Assembly (NCBI RefSeq): GCF_964204645.1 | Contig: NC_134026.1 | Location: forward strand, 11,620,450-11,684,449 | DNA from: Tubulanus polymorphus | Taxonomy: Eukaryota; Nemertea; Palaeonemertea; Tubulaniformes; Tubulanidae | DNA: 64,000 bases | Reading direction: 5' to 3' | Part shown: positions 10,878 to 23,072 of the stretch, piece after piece | Layout of the letters: every line of letters starts with the position of its first letter | Position numbering within the stretch: position 1 is the stretch's first letter | Notes under the pieces: model-generated | The model's input: the letters and a program-made list of their open reading frames with translations, nothing else | The model's database searches: none | What the model was told of the DNA's origin: nothing | Made by a program: the position numbers and the translations under genes

Positions 10878-12334
10878 TCATTTATTTTTTATTATTTTTT
10901 CTTGATATCTTTTTGATATCATGTTTACTAACCCAAAAATAATAGCACTTACAACTGTAATTAAAAATAAAATAATATGTTCAGCAGCAAAGTTAATAAT
11001 GTTTCCTGCAGATTTCAATATAAAACCAACAATTGATGCAATAACTCCTGGTAAAGCTGCAGCAGATTTTTTAGATAGTTCCCATAAATATTTTGCTAAT
11101 TTCTTTAAACCATCCTTAACTTTATCTTGTATAGAATTATTATCATTCGGGGGTTTATCCGGTTTATTGGGTGTAGGCGTAGATTTCAAAGAATTTGATA
11201 TTGCTAAACCAATTGTTGTAAATAACATAGTTACAGCTGTTAGAATTGAAAGAATTGTTATTCCTTCTAATTTAAATAATAACTTTATTCTATCTTTCAA
11301 TGATATTTCAGAATCTGGTTTTATCAACAAATCTTTAAAAATAACTTTTAATCTATTAATATTATAATCATATGATTTTAATAATAATTTAATTTCTTCT
11401 TTTTGTAATTTTATGTTATATTCTAAATCATCTTTTTCTTTTTCTAAACGTAATTCTTTTTGCCTATATTCTATTTCATCAATAACTTGACGATCAAGAC
11501 CAGACTTTAATTTTTCTATTTCTTTATTTTTATCAGTTAATTCTTTTTCTAAAGTTCTAATTTTAAAATCTCTTATACTTTTATCATGCGCAATTTTATC
11601 AGATGCATGTCTTATACTTTCAATTTCTCTAATTGCTTTATCAGAAAATATATCTAAATCTCCTAATTCTCGATCTGTTGCATCAATTAATCGATTCGGT
11701 AAAAGTTTTCAATTGGAACTTTATTTGATTTAAGTTTACTACTTTTGGAAGTTATATTCTGTTCAGAAGTTGTTTCTGTATCTGATTTCTTTTTGATTAT
11801 TTTAAATAATTCATAAATTCTTTGTTTAAATACGTCTATATTATCATCTCTTTCTTTTTGTGTAACATCAGTTATTTCATTACTATTACTTATTATTTTA
11901 ATTCTATCTGGTTCTAATTTTCTCAAAGTTGATTCTGCTAATATTATATCTTGATTTTTATAAGTGATATTAATATAATAATCGCCTTTCAAATTATAAT
12001 AACATTTACCATTATCTAAAAATCTTAATTTATCTACTAAAGGTCCAACGTCTTCATCATTTATGTTAAGTTTAGAATTTTCAATTATATCTTCTAATTT
12101 AGCTATTTTGTTTAAATTATCTAAATCTTGTTTTACTAAACCTGGGTCTAAATTTTCATGATTCAATTGTGATTCTGCATTTTTAATATAATCAGGCATA
12201 TTTAGATTATTATTATATTCTGGCTCATTACCATCATTAAAACTTGTTTCACTAAAATCAGGTTGTTGTTCATCAGTTATACCAGGTTCATCAAAAGGAT
12301 CCATTCCAAAATCTTCTCCACCTTCTACATCCAT
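10878..12334 (-). pseudogene. acidic/coiled-coil/membrane protein of virus-like element, frameshifted (copy 1)
   Basis: Two abutting minus-strand frames are best read as one broken gene. The first (12,334 to 11,687) begins MDVEGGEDFGMDPFDEPG and is very acidic; it carries a segment around LAESTLRKLEPDRIKII. The second (about 11,708 to 10,878) has no start codon of its own. It forms a long charged coiled coil (IFSDKAIREIESIRHASDK onward) and then two hydrophobic segments near ILSILTAVTMLFTTIGLAI and ILFLITVVSAIIFGLV at the C-terminus. In the second copy of this module (44,015-45,206) the same join is in frame at the corresponding place (ENLLPKG). A single missing base near 11,705 therefore explains the split here. 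The role is unknown. A membrane-anchored virion or assembly protein would fit. Composition is about 25% GC, unlike the flanks. Confidence 0.6.
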
Positions 12335-12350
12335 TTATATAATAAAAAAA

Positions 12351-13422
12351 TTAAAATTTAGAATATAATTTTCCTCCTATAACAATTCCTACACAAGTTA
12401 AAGCTAATTTAGTATTTTCATTCGATTTATTATCATTATCAGTTTTAATTATATCATGTTGAATATTATCAGTTTTAATATTTTCTGATGTATAGTAATC
12501 TTTTATTTTAGAATCATTATTTAATTTAATATTATTAGTTTTAGTTTCTGTTGATTGAATATGTTTTTTATTTTTTTCACCTTCCATTAATTTTGGAGCA
12601 GTAATAATCTTGTTATTTATATCATTTAATCCAATTGAATTATTTATTGTTGCAGTTTTAATTGGATTATTATAACCAATTATGTTTCCCATCTTTAGTA
12701 CTAAATCATTAGAAATAATTAATAGATTAGGGCCTATACAATAATTTAGTCTTACATGAGATTTATCTAAATAATTTTGATATCTTACAAATGTTTTCTG
12801 GAATCGATCTATTTTTATCATTATGAATGGAATCTTCAAATAATACTTTGAATTGTTTCTGCGCATCGAATGAAGTACTATTATTTCCAACTATTGGTGA
12901 TCTTGTTTCAACTTGTGCACCTAAAATACATATCAAATAAGTTCTAATTGATTGATTTATTCTTTGTATACCAGGTTTTGTAAATCCTTCACTATAAGAT
13001 TCAATAAAATTAATCCATCCATTATTATAATCAATTCTATAATTATGATAAGCTCCAATTCTATGCATATAATCAATTCTTTTTATTTCATACTGTTCAC
13101 CAACACCATGTAATCTACCATGCGCTCTAAAATCGGAATTAATATTCATATTAAATTCATTACATATTTTATAAAACTTAGATAGATTAATATTATTATC
13201 CAATTCTTTAAAATATTTCGATCCAGGTAAAGGGCATTCTAATTCATTTAATATTATTCTGATTTGAAAATATGTGTGAAATCTAAATATTGTATGAATG
13301 AATTTTAAATCAGAATATTTCAAATCTTTATCTAAGTTATTCAAGTGTTCATGCCAACTTACACCACAACCAGTTGTTGCACAATGAACAGCAAAATTTA
13401 ATTGATTCTGCCAATATTTCAT
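12351..13422 (-). pseudogene. conserved virus-like structural protein (MKYWQNQLNF family), frameshifted (copy 1)
   Basis: The likely start is the ATG at 13,422 (MKYWQNQLNFAV). An upstream ATG lies in captured RT sequence and is chimeric. The protein runs through TTGCGVSWHEHL, ECPLPGSKYF, a GEQYEIKRIDYMH segment and EGFTKPGIQRINQSIRTY to PIVGNNSTSFDAQKQFKVL. There the frame is lost near 12,795 by one extra base relative to the second copy. It continues in another frame as RYQNYLDKSHVRLNYC...NIIGYNN and ends CVGIVIGGKLYSKF. Total length is about 355 residues. Proteins of this kind recur beside protein-primed PolB genes in cnidarian and mollusc genomes. Their function is not established to my knowledge, and a capsid-related role is a guess. 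It is the first gene of the conserved pair with the coiled-coil gene downstream. Confidence 0.6.
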
Positions 13423-13425
13423 ATT

Positions 13426-13717
13426 AGATGGCACAGCAGTTATCTCTGAACGAAAACTTGTAGCCGAAATCAACGGAACACCTCATCTTGGAATAAGTCG
13501 ATCTAACTAGTGGAGTCACGCATGGTAGTATCTTGAGTTGTCTTCTGTTTAATTTCCTAACAAATAACATACACAGAAATCCAAAATATACCAGACCGAG
13601 TAAATTTACGGAACGACCTTAACACGCCGTTCGACCAAAAAACTTCCGACAAGAAAATCTTGTTCGAATGAAAACAATTCTGTTTAATCGAACAATACGC
13701 TTTTTGTTCGAACCAAA
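13426..13717 (+). repeat. R module, copy 3, right part with RT fossil
   Basis: The R module resumes at GGCACAGCAGTTATCTCTGA, the string that follows CCCAAAT in the intact copies. It then gives the eroded GVTxGS...LLFN block and the TTCGACCAAAAAACTTCCGAC end, before passing into array A5. The first part of the RT fossil (AFDKAQH) has been lost at the capture site. Confidence 0.75.
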
Positions 13718-14339
13718 ATAATCAATTGTCGCTGGCGATAAAACCGAAAAATTGAATTGTCGCGGGCGACAAAACCGAAATATTGATTTGTCGCGGGTGA
13801 CAAAACCAAATTAATGAATTGTCGCGGGCGATAAAACCAAAACAATGAATTGTCGCAGGCGGTAAAACCAAAATATTGAATAGTCGTGGGCGACAAAACC
13901 AAAATACTGATTTGTCGCGGGTTACAAAACCAAATTAATGAATTGTCCCGGGCGATAAAATCAAAATATTTAATTGTCGCGGGCGATAAAATCAAAATCT
14001 TGAATTGTCGCGGGCGACAAAACCAAAATATTGAATTGTCGCGGGCGACAAAACCAAACTAATGAATTGTTGCGGGCGATAAAACCAAAATAATGAATTG
14101 TCGCGGGCGATAAAACCAAAATAATGAATTGTCGCGGGCGATAAAACCAAAATAATGAATTGTCGCGGGCGATAAAACCAAAATATTGAATTGTCGTGGG
14201 CGACAAAACCAAAATATTGATTTGTCGCGGGTGACAAAACCAAATTAATGAATTGTCCGAGGCGATAAAATCAAAATAATGAATTTTCGCGGTCGATAAA
14301 ACCGAAATAATGAATTGTCGCGGGCGACAAAACCAAAAT
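13718..14339. repeat. 31-bp minisatellite array, block A5
   Basis: About 20 units, with diverged units at the left end (ACCGAAAAATTG, GGTTACAAAACC) and near-consensus units in the middle. Confidence 0.95.
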
Positions 14340-14371
14340 TATTGTTTTGTCGCGTTATTTTAGTTTTGTCG
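14325..14371. repeat. array-border hairpin, copy 4
   Basis: CGACAAAACCAAAAT (14,325-14,339) pairs with ATTTTAGTTTTGTCG (14,357-14,371). Confidence 0.8.
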
Positions 14372-16053
14372 TTTTGTCATAATGTCGCCCTCATTTGCAT
14401 ATACGTGTTTTTTTTACGCATGGCCCTTATCAGCCACCATACTAAAGCCTTAAGTTCGCGTAAAACTCGATAAACACTTCAAGCGACACAGCGAACGATC
14501 TCCTTTCCCCTACAGCGAACGCTTAACCTAGTAGAGGCTACTAGCCTATGTAGGCCTATGTATATGCGTAGGCCTAACATCCGGACAGATTGGTCGTAGG
14601 CCTATTGAATTTTACAACCCACCTAAATATCGTAAATTTTGTTTTGAAGTTCAATCCAATGAGTCCGTTAATAAACGCAACAATTGTACTGTGTTTGTTT
14701 GATACAGTAAAGCTCAGTACCGGTAGGCCTAAAGCCGCGTCAAACTCGATAAACACTTCAAGCGACACAGCGAACGATCCCTACCCCCCACAGCGAACGC
14801 TTACTCCGAATGTCAAGTGTGAGTCCAGCATACGGATAGGAGTGTGTTATATACTTGTATTTAGTAAATACCTTGTGGATTTGACAATGATCGGTATGTA
14901 CTGTAGGAAATATAGAGTATTGATGGTATTGATATAGAGGTTGAAGCCCGCGGCCGAATAAAGTAATATATTTCTTTATTTTGATACCTCGTCGACATAA
15001 TAGCTTTTCTCCGCTATATCTCTTCGGCGTGTTTAGTTTAGGCCTACGACTCCCCTGTACACTTATGATTTATCTTAGTAAATACACGGTTAATTTGGTA
15101 AAGAAAAATAGGTATTGCTAAACTAACTACTTGACGCCCGCAGCCAAATCACTGGTAGTTATAAATTAAATTGTACTCGATTTGATTCTCATGATGAGGA
15201 GAAACTCGCAGCTGATCCCCGGAACGACGATGTAGTAACACACGTCGATTCGTCGATGTTTACGGCTCGACAGTGCTTTTAAAATCTAAAGTAGTAAATT
15301 TCCAGTGTATCGGTAATATGATTTGATGAGGAAAATGGGCTATTGTTAAAATCACTGTTTGAAGACCGCGACTGAATGTGAAGTCTGCGGCAATAAATTA
15401 GTTCATTTATACTTGAATTGATAATCGAAGTGACAGTCGGCCTGCGAGTTGATTTCGGGATGACGACTCGAAAAACATGTCGCCCCATTGAATGGGGCTA
15501 AATTTTCGATGTTTACGGCCCGACAGCGCTTTTGTAACGATGATTTGTGAAAAAACACGCGGGTTATTTGTAGATCTCAGTGAGCTGATCGATATTATAT
15601 GGATTGTATATGAAACAGCGGTAAGGTAACAAAGCCTATGTTCTTTTGGTAAAAATAGTGTGGAAGAAAATAATAATAAATATAGCTGCAAAGCAGCGAT
15701 AACGGGTTTTCTGCACAGTCTTAGAATCCTGTTCAACGGTGGATTTCAATAAAGCATTTGATAAGGCTCAACATCAGCCATTACTAAACAGGCTATTAGG
15801 AAACAGCATCAATGATAGGTCGCCCAAATGGCTCAGCAGTTATCTCTGAACGGAGACTTGAAACCGAAATCAACGGAACGCCTCATCTTGGAATGAGACG
15901 GTCTAACTAGTGGAGTAACGCAAGGTAGTATCCTAAGTCGTCTTCTGTTTAATGTCCTGACAAATGACATACACAGTAATCCAAAATATACCAGACCGAG
16001 TAAATTTCCAAAACGACCTTAACACACTGTTCGACCAAAAAACTTAATGTTCC
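14340..16053 (+). repeat. R module, copy 4 (long form)
   Basis: Closest to R copy 2, with the same internal duplication containing GTAGAGGCTACTAGCCTATG. It shares with copy 5 a distinct stretch (15,350-15,560) reading CACTGTTTGAAGACCGCGAC and CGGCCTGCGAGTTGATTTCG. Copies 1-3 have a different version of that stretch. Confidence 0.8.
15735..15975 (+). pseudogene. decayed non-LTR reverse transcriptase fragment (R4)
   Basis: Same remnant as the other R copies. The FNKAFDKAQH block and the later GVTQGSILS block remain readable in different frames. The stop after SSYL is also present, so the stop predates amplification of R. Confidence 0.75.
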
Positions 16054-16329
16054 GACAAAACCACGGGCGACAAAACCAAAATTATGAATTGTCGCGGGTG
16101 ACAAAACCAAAATATTGAATTGTCACGGGCGACAAAACAAAAATAATGAATTGTCGCGGGCGATAAAACCAAAATAATGAATTTTCGCGGGCGATAAAAC
16201 CACAATAATGAATTGTCGCGGGCGTTAAAACCAAAATAATGAATTGTCGCGGACGGCAAAAACAAAATGTTGAATTGTTGCGTGCGACAAAACCAAAATA
16301 ATGAATTGTCGCGGGCGACAAAACCAAAC
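16054..16329. repeat. 31-bp minisatellite array, block A6
   Basis: About 9 units between R copy 4 and L copy 2. The block matches A3 in order of variants, so the R-array-L arrangement was duplicated as one unit. Confidence 0.95.
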
Positions 16330-17480
16330 TAGGGGTCCAGAGACACCATGCTCACTTGGGAAGTGGTTTCAAATGCTCAACAATCTAACAATTTCAATAC
16401 ATAACGCCCTCTAGTGACCATATACAAAAACCAATGACCTTGAAACCCACCACAATCATAGAACATGTGAGCAGCTTTGATTTTGTAATTGATTGTGATA
16501 ACAAAATATGCCTCGTTACCAATTTAATATGGAAATACTAAGTTATTTTACTATTCAACGCCCCCTGGTGACCATATGCAAAACCCAATGACCTTAAAAC
16601 TCACCACAATCGTAGTACATGTCACGAAATACAACTTTGCAATTGATCATAGTAACAAAATATGCCTAGGTACCAATCTAATAAGGAAATACTAAGCCCT
16701 TCTACTATTCAGCGCCCCCTGGTGACTATATGGAATAACTAATGTCCTTAAAAACTCACCACAATCATAGACGATGTCATGAACTACAACTTTGCAATGG
16801 ATCATGGTAAGAAACTATGCCTAGGTACCAATCTAATAAGGAAAAACTTAGCTTTTCTACTATTCAACGCCCCCTGGTGACTATATGGAATAACTAATGT
16901 CCTTAAAAATTCACCACAATCATAGACGATGTCATGAACTACAACTTTGCCATTGATCATGGTAACAAAATATGCCTTGGTACAAATATAATATAGCGAT
17001 ACTTAGTTATTGTATTATTCAACGCCCCCTGATGGCCACATACAATAACCAATGACCTTGAAACTCACCAAAATCATAGAACACGTTATGGGCTACAACT
17101 TTCCAATTGAATATAGTAACACAATATGCTTAGGTATCAATTAATTGTGGAAAAACTTTTTCCCACCTACGAATGAGTACTGATGACACCAAGATGGCCG
17201 CCAATTGCATCATAATTGGCTGATCAAAAATACCTGTCACAGGTATAAAACATCCCTCTCTAAAGAATATCCATCAGCAATTGCAATGAGAAATGGCAAA
17301 CCAGTAGGAAGCTACAGGACCTAGAATTCTGGCCAAAATTGACATTTTTGGGCTCTAAAAAGGTCATAGGACGGCCATCTTGAGTCAGATCGACCCAATT
17401 TTCTTATGCTGATGGGCCTTTGGTAGATTCAAATATAAACGAAAGATCAAGGTTATTGATCAAAGCGTCTTCAAAATTTT
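16330..17480 (+). mobile_element. L module, copy 2 (3'-truncated, five core repeats)
   Basis: Nearly identical to L copy 1 over its left end and core, but with five tandem 154-156-bp units (starting near 16,403, 16,557, 16,711, 16,865 and 17,021) instead of four. It stops at CGTCTTCAAAATTTT and joins array sequence. It therefore lacks the last 260 bp of copy 1, including the ACGG microsatellite and the terminal hairpin. Confidence 0.6.
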
Positions 17481-18963
17481 CTTCGGGCGACATAACCAAA
17501 ATAATGAATTGTCGCGGGCGATAAAACCAAAATAATGAATTGTCTCGTGCGACAAAACCAAAATAATGAATTGTCTCGTGCGACAAAACCAAAATAATGA
17601 ATTGTCGCGGGCAATAAAACCAAAATAATGAATTATCGCGGGCGATGAAACCAAAATATTGAATTGTCGCGGCGACAAAACCAAAATAATGAATTGTCGG
17701 TGGAGATAAAACCAAAGTAATGAATTGTCGCGGGCGACAAAACCAAAATGGTGAATTGTCCAGGTGACAAAACCAAAATGGTGCATTGTCGCGGGTGACA
17801 AAACCAAAATAATGAATTGTCGCGGGCGATAAAACCAAAATATTGAATTGTCGCAGGCGAATAAACCAAAATATTGAATTGTCGCGAGCGACAAAAACAA
17901 AATATAAAACCAAAGTAATAAATTGTCGTGGGCAATAAAACCAAAATATTGAATTTTTCGCGGGCGACAAAACCAAAATAATGAATTATCGCGGGGGATA
18001 AAACCAAAATATTGAATTGTCGCAGGCGATTAAACCAAAATATTGAATTGTAACAAAAATTGAAACAAAATATAAAACCAAAATAATGAATTGTCGCTGG
18101 AGATAAAACCAAAATAATGAATTGTCGCGGGCGATAAAACCTAAATAATGAATTGTCGCGGGCGACAAAACCAAAATAATGAATTGTCGCGGGCGATAAA
18201 ACCGTAATAATGAATTGTCGCTGGCGACAAAACCAAAATAATGAATTATCGCGGGGGATAAAACCAAAATATTGAATTGTCTCAGGTGACAAAACCAAAA
18301 TAATGAATTATCGCGGGGGATAAAACCAAAATATTGAATTGTCGCGGGCAACAAAACCACAAAAAAAAATTGTCGCGGACGACAAAAAAAAAATATAAAA
18401 CCAAAATAATGAATTGTCTCGGGCGACAAAACCAAAATAATGAATTGTCTCGTGCGACAAAACCAAAATAATGAATTGTCGCTGGCAATAAAACCAAAAT
18501 ATTGAATTGTCTCAGGCGACAAAACCAAAATAATGAATTATCGCGGGGGATAAAACCAAAATATTGAATTGTCGCAGGCGATAAAACCAAAATATTGAAT
18601 TGTCGCGTGCGACAAAACCAAAAAAAAAATTGTTGCGGGCGACAAAAACAAAATATAAAACCAAAATAATGAATTGTCTCGGGCGACAAAACCAAAATAA
18701 TGAATTGTCTCGTGTGACAAAACCAAAGTAATGAATTGTCGTGGGCGATAAAACCAAAATAATGAATTGTCTCAGGCGACAAAACAAAAATAATTAATTG
18801 TCGCGGGCGATAAAACCAAAATAATGAATTATCGCTGGCGACAAAACCAAAATATTGAATTGTCGCGGGCAACAAAACCAAAAAAAAAATTGTCACGTAC
18901 GACAAAAAAAAAATATAAAACCAAAATAATGAATTGTCTCGGGCGACAAAACCAAAATAATGA
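17481..18963. repeat. 31-bp minisatellite array, block A7 left of the transposon
   Basis: About 48 units. Many carry a CAAAATATAAAACC spacer or a poly-A spacer (AACCAAAAAAAAATTG). The block continues on the far side of the 7.19-kb transposon at 26,154, so it was one array before insertion. Confidence 0.96.
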
Positions 18964-19240
18964 CCCAAGTAGCGCTGTGATGTCAGAATGACATCATAAT
19001 TACGTCATACCTTGATGTCAGGATGGCATCATATCATGATGTCAAATTGATATCAGAGTTGCTCATAGGAATGATGTCATATTAATGTCATATCATGATG
19101 TTATTCTGACGTCTTTCTGATCCAAAATGATGTCAATATGACATTGATTTTGATGATCAGAAATACGTCATTTTGATGTCCCTTTTTAAATCATTTAATT
19201 GATGAAAATATGACATCATTCCGACGTTCCATTTGCAACC
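18964..19240. repeat. left subterminal region with TGATGTCA repeats
   Basis: At least seven TGATGTCA or TGACATCA octamers, plus TACGTCAT and TGACGTC variants, occur in both orientations within about 260 bp of the left end. Similar motifs lie near the right end (25,865-25,905 and 26,065-26,140). Such clusters are usual transposase-binding sites in this class. Confidence 0.7.
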
Positions 19241-20276
19241 ATTGATTTATTGATTCCACTTATCCAAACAAAATCCTTAAAAGGTGTGAATCCTCAGTAA
19301 TTGAGCCCACTCATTAAAAACTACTGAAAAGAATCTTATGGTGAATTAAGGTAAATCGTAGGCTTAATAGCACATTTTATTTTTTTTTACAAAAAATTAA
19401 GGCGATGGAATAAGAAATAATCCCGTCATCAAAAAGTGAACATATTCGTGTACATGGATTCTACAGTTATAGAATTATTGCTGATTTTTCGATACTTAGC
19501 CATTTACATTTCGATACAGCTTACAGCTTTACAGTTACAGTTATTTTAAAATGAATATCTCTTTAGATTATACATACGTTACAAGGTTAAAAATTGTTGT
19601 ACTAACCTCTACTCTTTTCAAAGTATCTAAAAAAATAACAAATTTTTTATTCACTTAAATCTAAACCCTGCTCTCTTGTAAGCTACGTCTTCAATTTCAT
19701 AAACTGTACATAAATATATTGACTCAGTTTATACATAATATTTTATTCACAACATTATTTTTTAAAGACTTTACTACATATTTGCTCCTTCATCAGTCAA
19801 ATTATGCGAGAAATTCCACATTCCGAACAAAAATTGATTAGTCCTATTATCAGAATTACTTTGGTATATTAATCAAACTCCCAAGTTACTTATGCCCAAA
19901 AAGGAGATGACATTTATGGATTTCAATTCTACTGTTAACTCCACGTATCTTGAATCAAAGAACTCGGAAAACCGAATTAGTCGGACTAATTTACAATACT
20001 TTCAGAAGCAATACATGTACAAATATTAATTCAACATTTATGGTTACTTGGCATTCGTCTGACAAAAAAATGGCGGTCCTGAAAGATTTGATTTAAAGCG
20101 TAGTCTACTAACCTGACGTTAATTAGATACGAAAATGACAAATGTTCTACGGGTTAAATCGAAGAAACATCCTGATTGGTCCGATCAAATGATCATTATA
20201 ACTGGTTGAAATTCATAGAATACAACTGTAGATAAAAGAAAACCTTTCAACTACATATACATCGAGAATACTAGCT
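19241..20276. other. non-coding interior of the transposon, left side
   Basis: AT-rich sequence without a credible coding frame between the subterminal repeats and the 92-bp tandem repeat. It is probably the 3' flank of the minus-strand accessory gene. Confidence 0.5.
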
Positions 20277-20560
20277 TAGTTTTCAAGAAAACGTCAACAT
20301 TTAAAACAGATCCTGAAACCTCAAGCAGAATTAAACCAAAAAGTAGTCTCTTTTGAAATTTGCTAGCTAGTTTTCAAGAAAACGTCGACATTCAAAACAG
20401 ATTTTGAAACGGATTTAAGCAGAATTAAACAAAAATGTAGTCTCTTTTGAAATTTGCTAGCTAGTTTTCAAGCGAAACGTCAACATTTAAAACAGATCTT
20501 GAAACAGTTTTAAATAGAATTAAACAAAAATGTAGTCTCTTTTGAAATTGTTGGTAGAGA
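20277..20560. repeat. three tandem repeats of about 92 bp
   Basis: Units begin TAGTTTTCAAG at 20,277, 20,368 and 20,462. Each contains AAACGTC(A/G)ACATT(T/C)AAAAC and GTAGTCTCTTTTGAAAT. The repeat lies downstream of the accessory gene inside the transposon. Confidence 0.8.
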
Positions 20561-20939
20561 GTTTAAAAAATCATAAACTCATAAAGGCAAAACACCACAT
20601 AAGATTTCATTTTTAAATAAGTATATAGGTTGATTAATAACAGATGTTTTCTGGAACATTTTTTCCCTTGTCAGATTAGAATGCGGCTGAATTCATACTA
20701 ATACATGTATTCAGATTATGTACATGACTATTGATTACCTCAAGTTGAGTTTATTTATAAAATTACCGAATAGAATTTGATTTAAACACTGAGTTAGAAT
20801 TATCTAAAGACGTTAAGCATGAACTATGAGCCGTGTTAATGTTCCAGAAATGTTTCGTGATGAATAAATTTATGAAATTTAATCATTTGAAAATGAGCTT
20901 TTTCGTGGTGTTTTCTCTCTTATATGTAACATACTAAAT

Positions 20940-22443
20940 CTAATTATTGATGTCGATCTCCTGCAGTGCGTTGTTTCTTTTGGCGCTCGCCTTTACGCGG
21001 TCTGGGGCGTATCTCAGCCAGTCCTTCATTGTGCGCTCGATATCGATCCTGGTGTGCTGGTTTCCACCGCGCTGTACTGTATCTGAATCGAAAGAAATTT
21101 TGTTCATACATCTGTTCAATAAAATATATGAATAAAAGAATCGGGAAAAACAGAACTACATACCTATAATGACCTTGGAAAGCCTTGTCGAGTTAAAGGC
21201 TGTTTTCGGAGCTTTCCCCAGCCAGTTGAATTCTGCTGCTAGTTTGTTGGAAAGCAGGGTCTTCATAATTGACTTTGTGGAATCTTTAGTCGTTTGCGCA
21301 GAATACAAACTAAGGTACCCTATCTAGAACATAAAAAGATTGGTTTACACATAGGTTTATTTCTTCATTTCTAAGCAGCTCCAACGTTAATACAGAACCT
21401 TGAATTTTATGATAATAATCACTTACCAGCCCTTCTCTGATAACCTGGTCGCCAAGTCTCCCCTCAAGCCTATCGAATTGCGTTTTCTCATCAAGAGGTA
21501 GATATATGTCGTCCGGTAATTTGGCTACTTCCGTTCGGTCCTGTTTTGTCAGCCTAGCGAGTGCCTTACTTTGGCGCTTTTGTTCTGATTTTACTTCGAC
21601 CAAAAGCTCCAAAATTTTATCAAGTTTCCTTTCTAAAAGAAATAAGTATTTGTAAAAATGTAATGGATTTGATCGGAGTTTGATCAGTCAAATGAGAAAT
21701 TATCTGCATACTTACCAACTGATACAGAACTTGTACTGGTATCAACGACAGTTCCACAAAGATTTAATGAAGTAGGGGGTGATGGAAGGCGTGGTAAAGA
21801 GGGGCGATTTCTAGGTGTTGAGGTTGATGGCTCAACACGCGGTGAATCAACTCTAGGTGACACGACTGGGGATTCATCACCGGCACTGGATTCTGAGTCC
21901 GAAAAAACTCTAGGATTAGGTCTGAAATGAATATTAAGTAAATTACCCTCTATGATGAGAAAAATAATATGTGAACTATCATATAAATGTTAGATTAGTA
22001 GAATTTGATTCACATCATTTTGAAAAATTGAAAATACCTTCTGCTGCGCTTTTTTGGGGGAGCATCAATGTCTGTGCTGTAGACATCCGATTGATTTTCG
22101 GCTTTTAGCACCATTTTCCTGGCCTTTCCATAGTCACCTGCAAACCAAAAACAATACAATACATTGAGGAAATTACTCTAGCATCAGAGTAAATACGTCA
22201 CTAAACATTTCACTAATCCCTAATCTTGCTTTACTCACCAGTCACGCCCAGCACTCTTACATTAAACACATTCCAGGATCTAATATTCGCAAAATCGCAG
22301 TCTTTCACCATTTGAGACACCGATTTATTGGTACCAGAAGGTGGCCAAAAGCACTTGGTTTTTCCATCAAATACCCATTTGGTGGGGACGATATCAACTG
22401 TTGCCTCCGACGTAAATTCAACAACGCTGTATTTATTCTCCAT
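20940..22443 (-). CDS. transposon accessory protein with DUF4806-like C-terminal region, six exons
   Basis: Six minus-strand exons join in phase with GT-AG introns: 22,443-22,239; 22,137-22,038; 21,921-21,716; 21,632-21,427; 21,323-21,164; 21,082-20,940. They give exactly 340 codons including the TAG stop. The chosen start is the ATG of MENKYSVVEF at 22,443; the frame upstream has only a TTG. The N-terminal domain (about 1-70) contains KCFWPPSG. Exon 2 ends in a basic PPKKRSRR, a likely nuclear signal. Exon 3 is a Pro/Ser-rich linker, and exon 4 is a charged helix. Exons 5-6 (TKDSTKSIMKTLLSNKLAA, FNWLGKAPKTAF) match the pattern I know as DUF4806. Such proteins are common in invertebrate genomes and often transposon-borne. 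A DNA-binding helper of the transposase is a reasonable inference. Confidence 0.8.
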
Positions 22444-23072
22444 TTTCTGATAATCTGAACAAAACCTGATCAATTATTTCATTATGGGTTAGGTGGAATA
22501 TACAAAATCAAACATCTCACTGAAAAAAATGTTACATCTTTTTCATGTATAGAAGTTCTGTGTAAATATAGAAATGAAATGAACAGTGGTTGTGGAAAAT
22601 CTAATAATACTCATTTTGCCATACAATCAATGAGGACTAGCAGACACTACTACACTGTGCCAATATTTTCATAAAAAAGCCTGGATTACCAGTAGACTAC
22701 GCTGGTCATTTCTCTCAGTTTCAATGTAATTAACTCTATCTTATCCCTTTCCAAATAAGATATGGAAAAAAGAATAAATCAAAAGCTGTCCGGTCCAAAG
22801 GAATGGAAATTAAATATAACTAAGTGGAATCTGAACAAATTTTAACGTAAAAAGTACTACTGTCTAATGACGCCATATAGCTGGACATGCTGAGTCCTAT
22901 TGTTACAAAGAATTTGATGATACCTTTTTTAGATTATTCATTCTACGTAAGTTACTAAAATGATCGTATTAAATCAAAGAATCTTTTCAACGTTCAGCGA
23001 TAGTAAATGGTTTATTGACTTGACTGGCAGCAAAATTTATCATTTTCAAAAACCATGGAGCTTTACATAAAA
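22444..23072. other. spacer between the two transposon genes
   Basis: About 630 bp of AT-rich sequence with no open frame of note. It lies after the transposase stop and before the accessory gene start, both on the minus strand, so it should hold the transposase 3' end and the accessory-gene promoter. Confidence 0.5.

Noticed and set aside
12763-13473. ATG at 13,473 as the true start of the MKYWQNQLNF gene
   Set aside because: The first 17 codons are antisense RT sequence of the R module. The conserved N-terminus begins at the ATG at 13,422.
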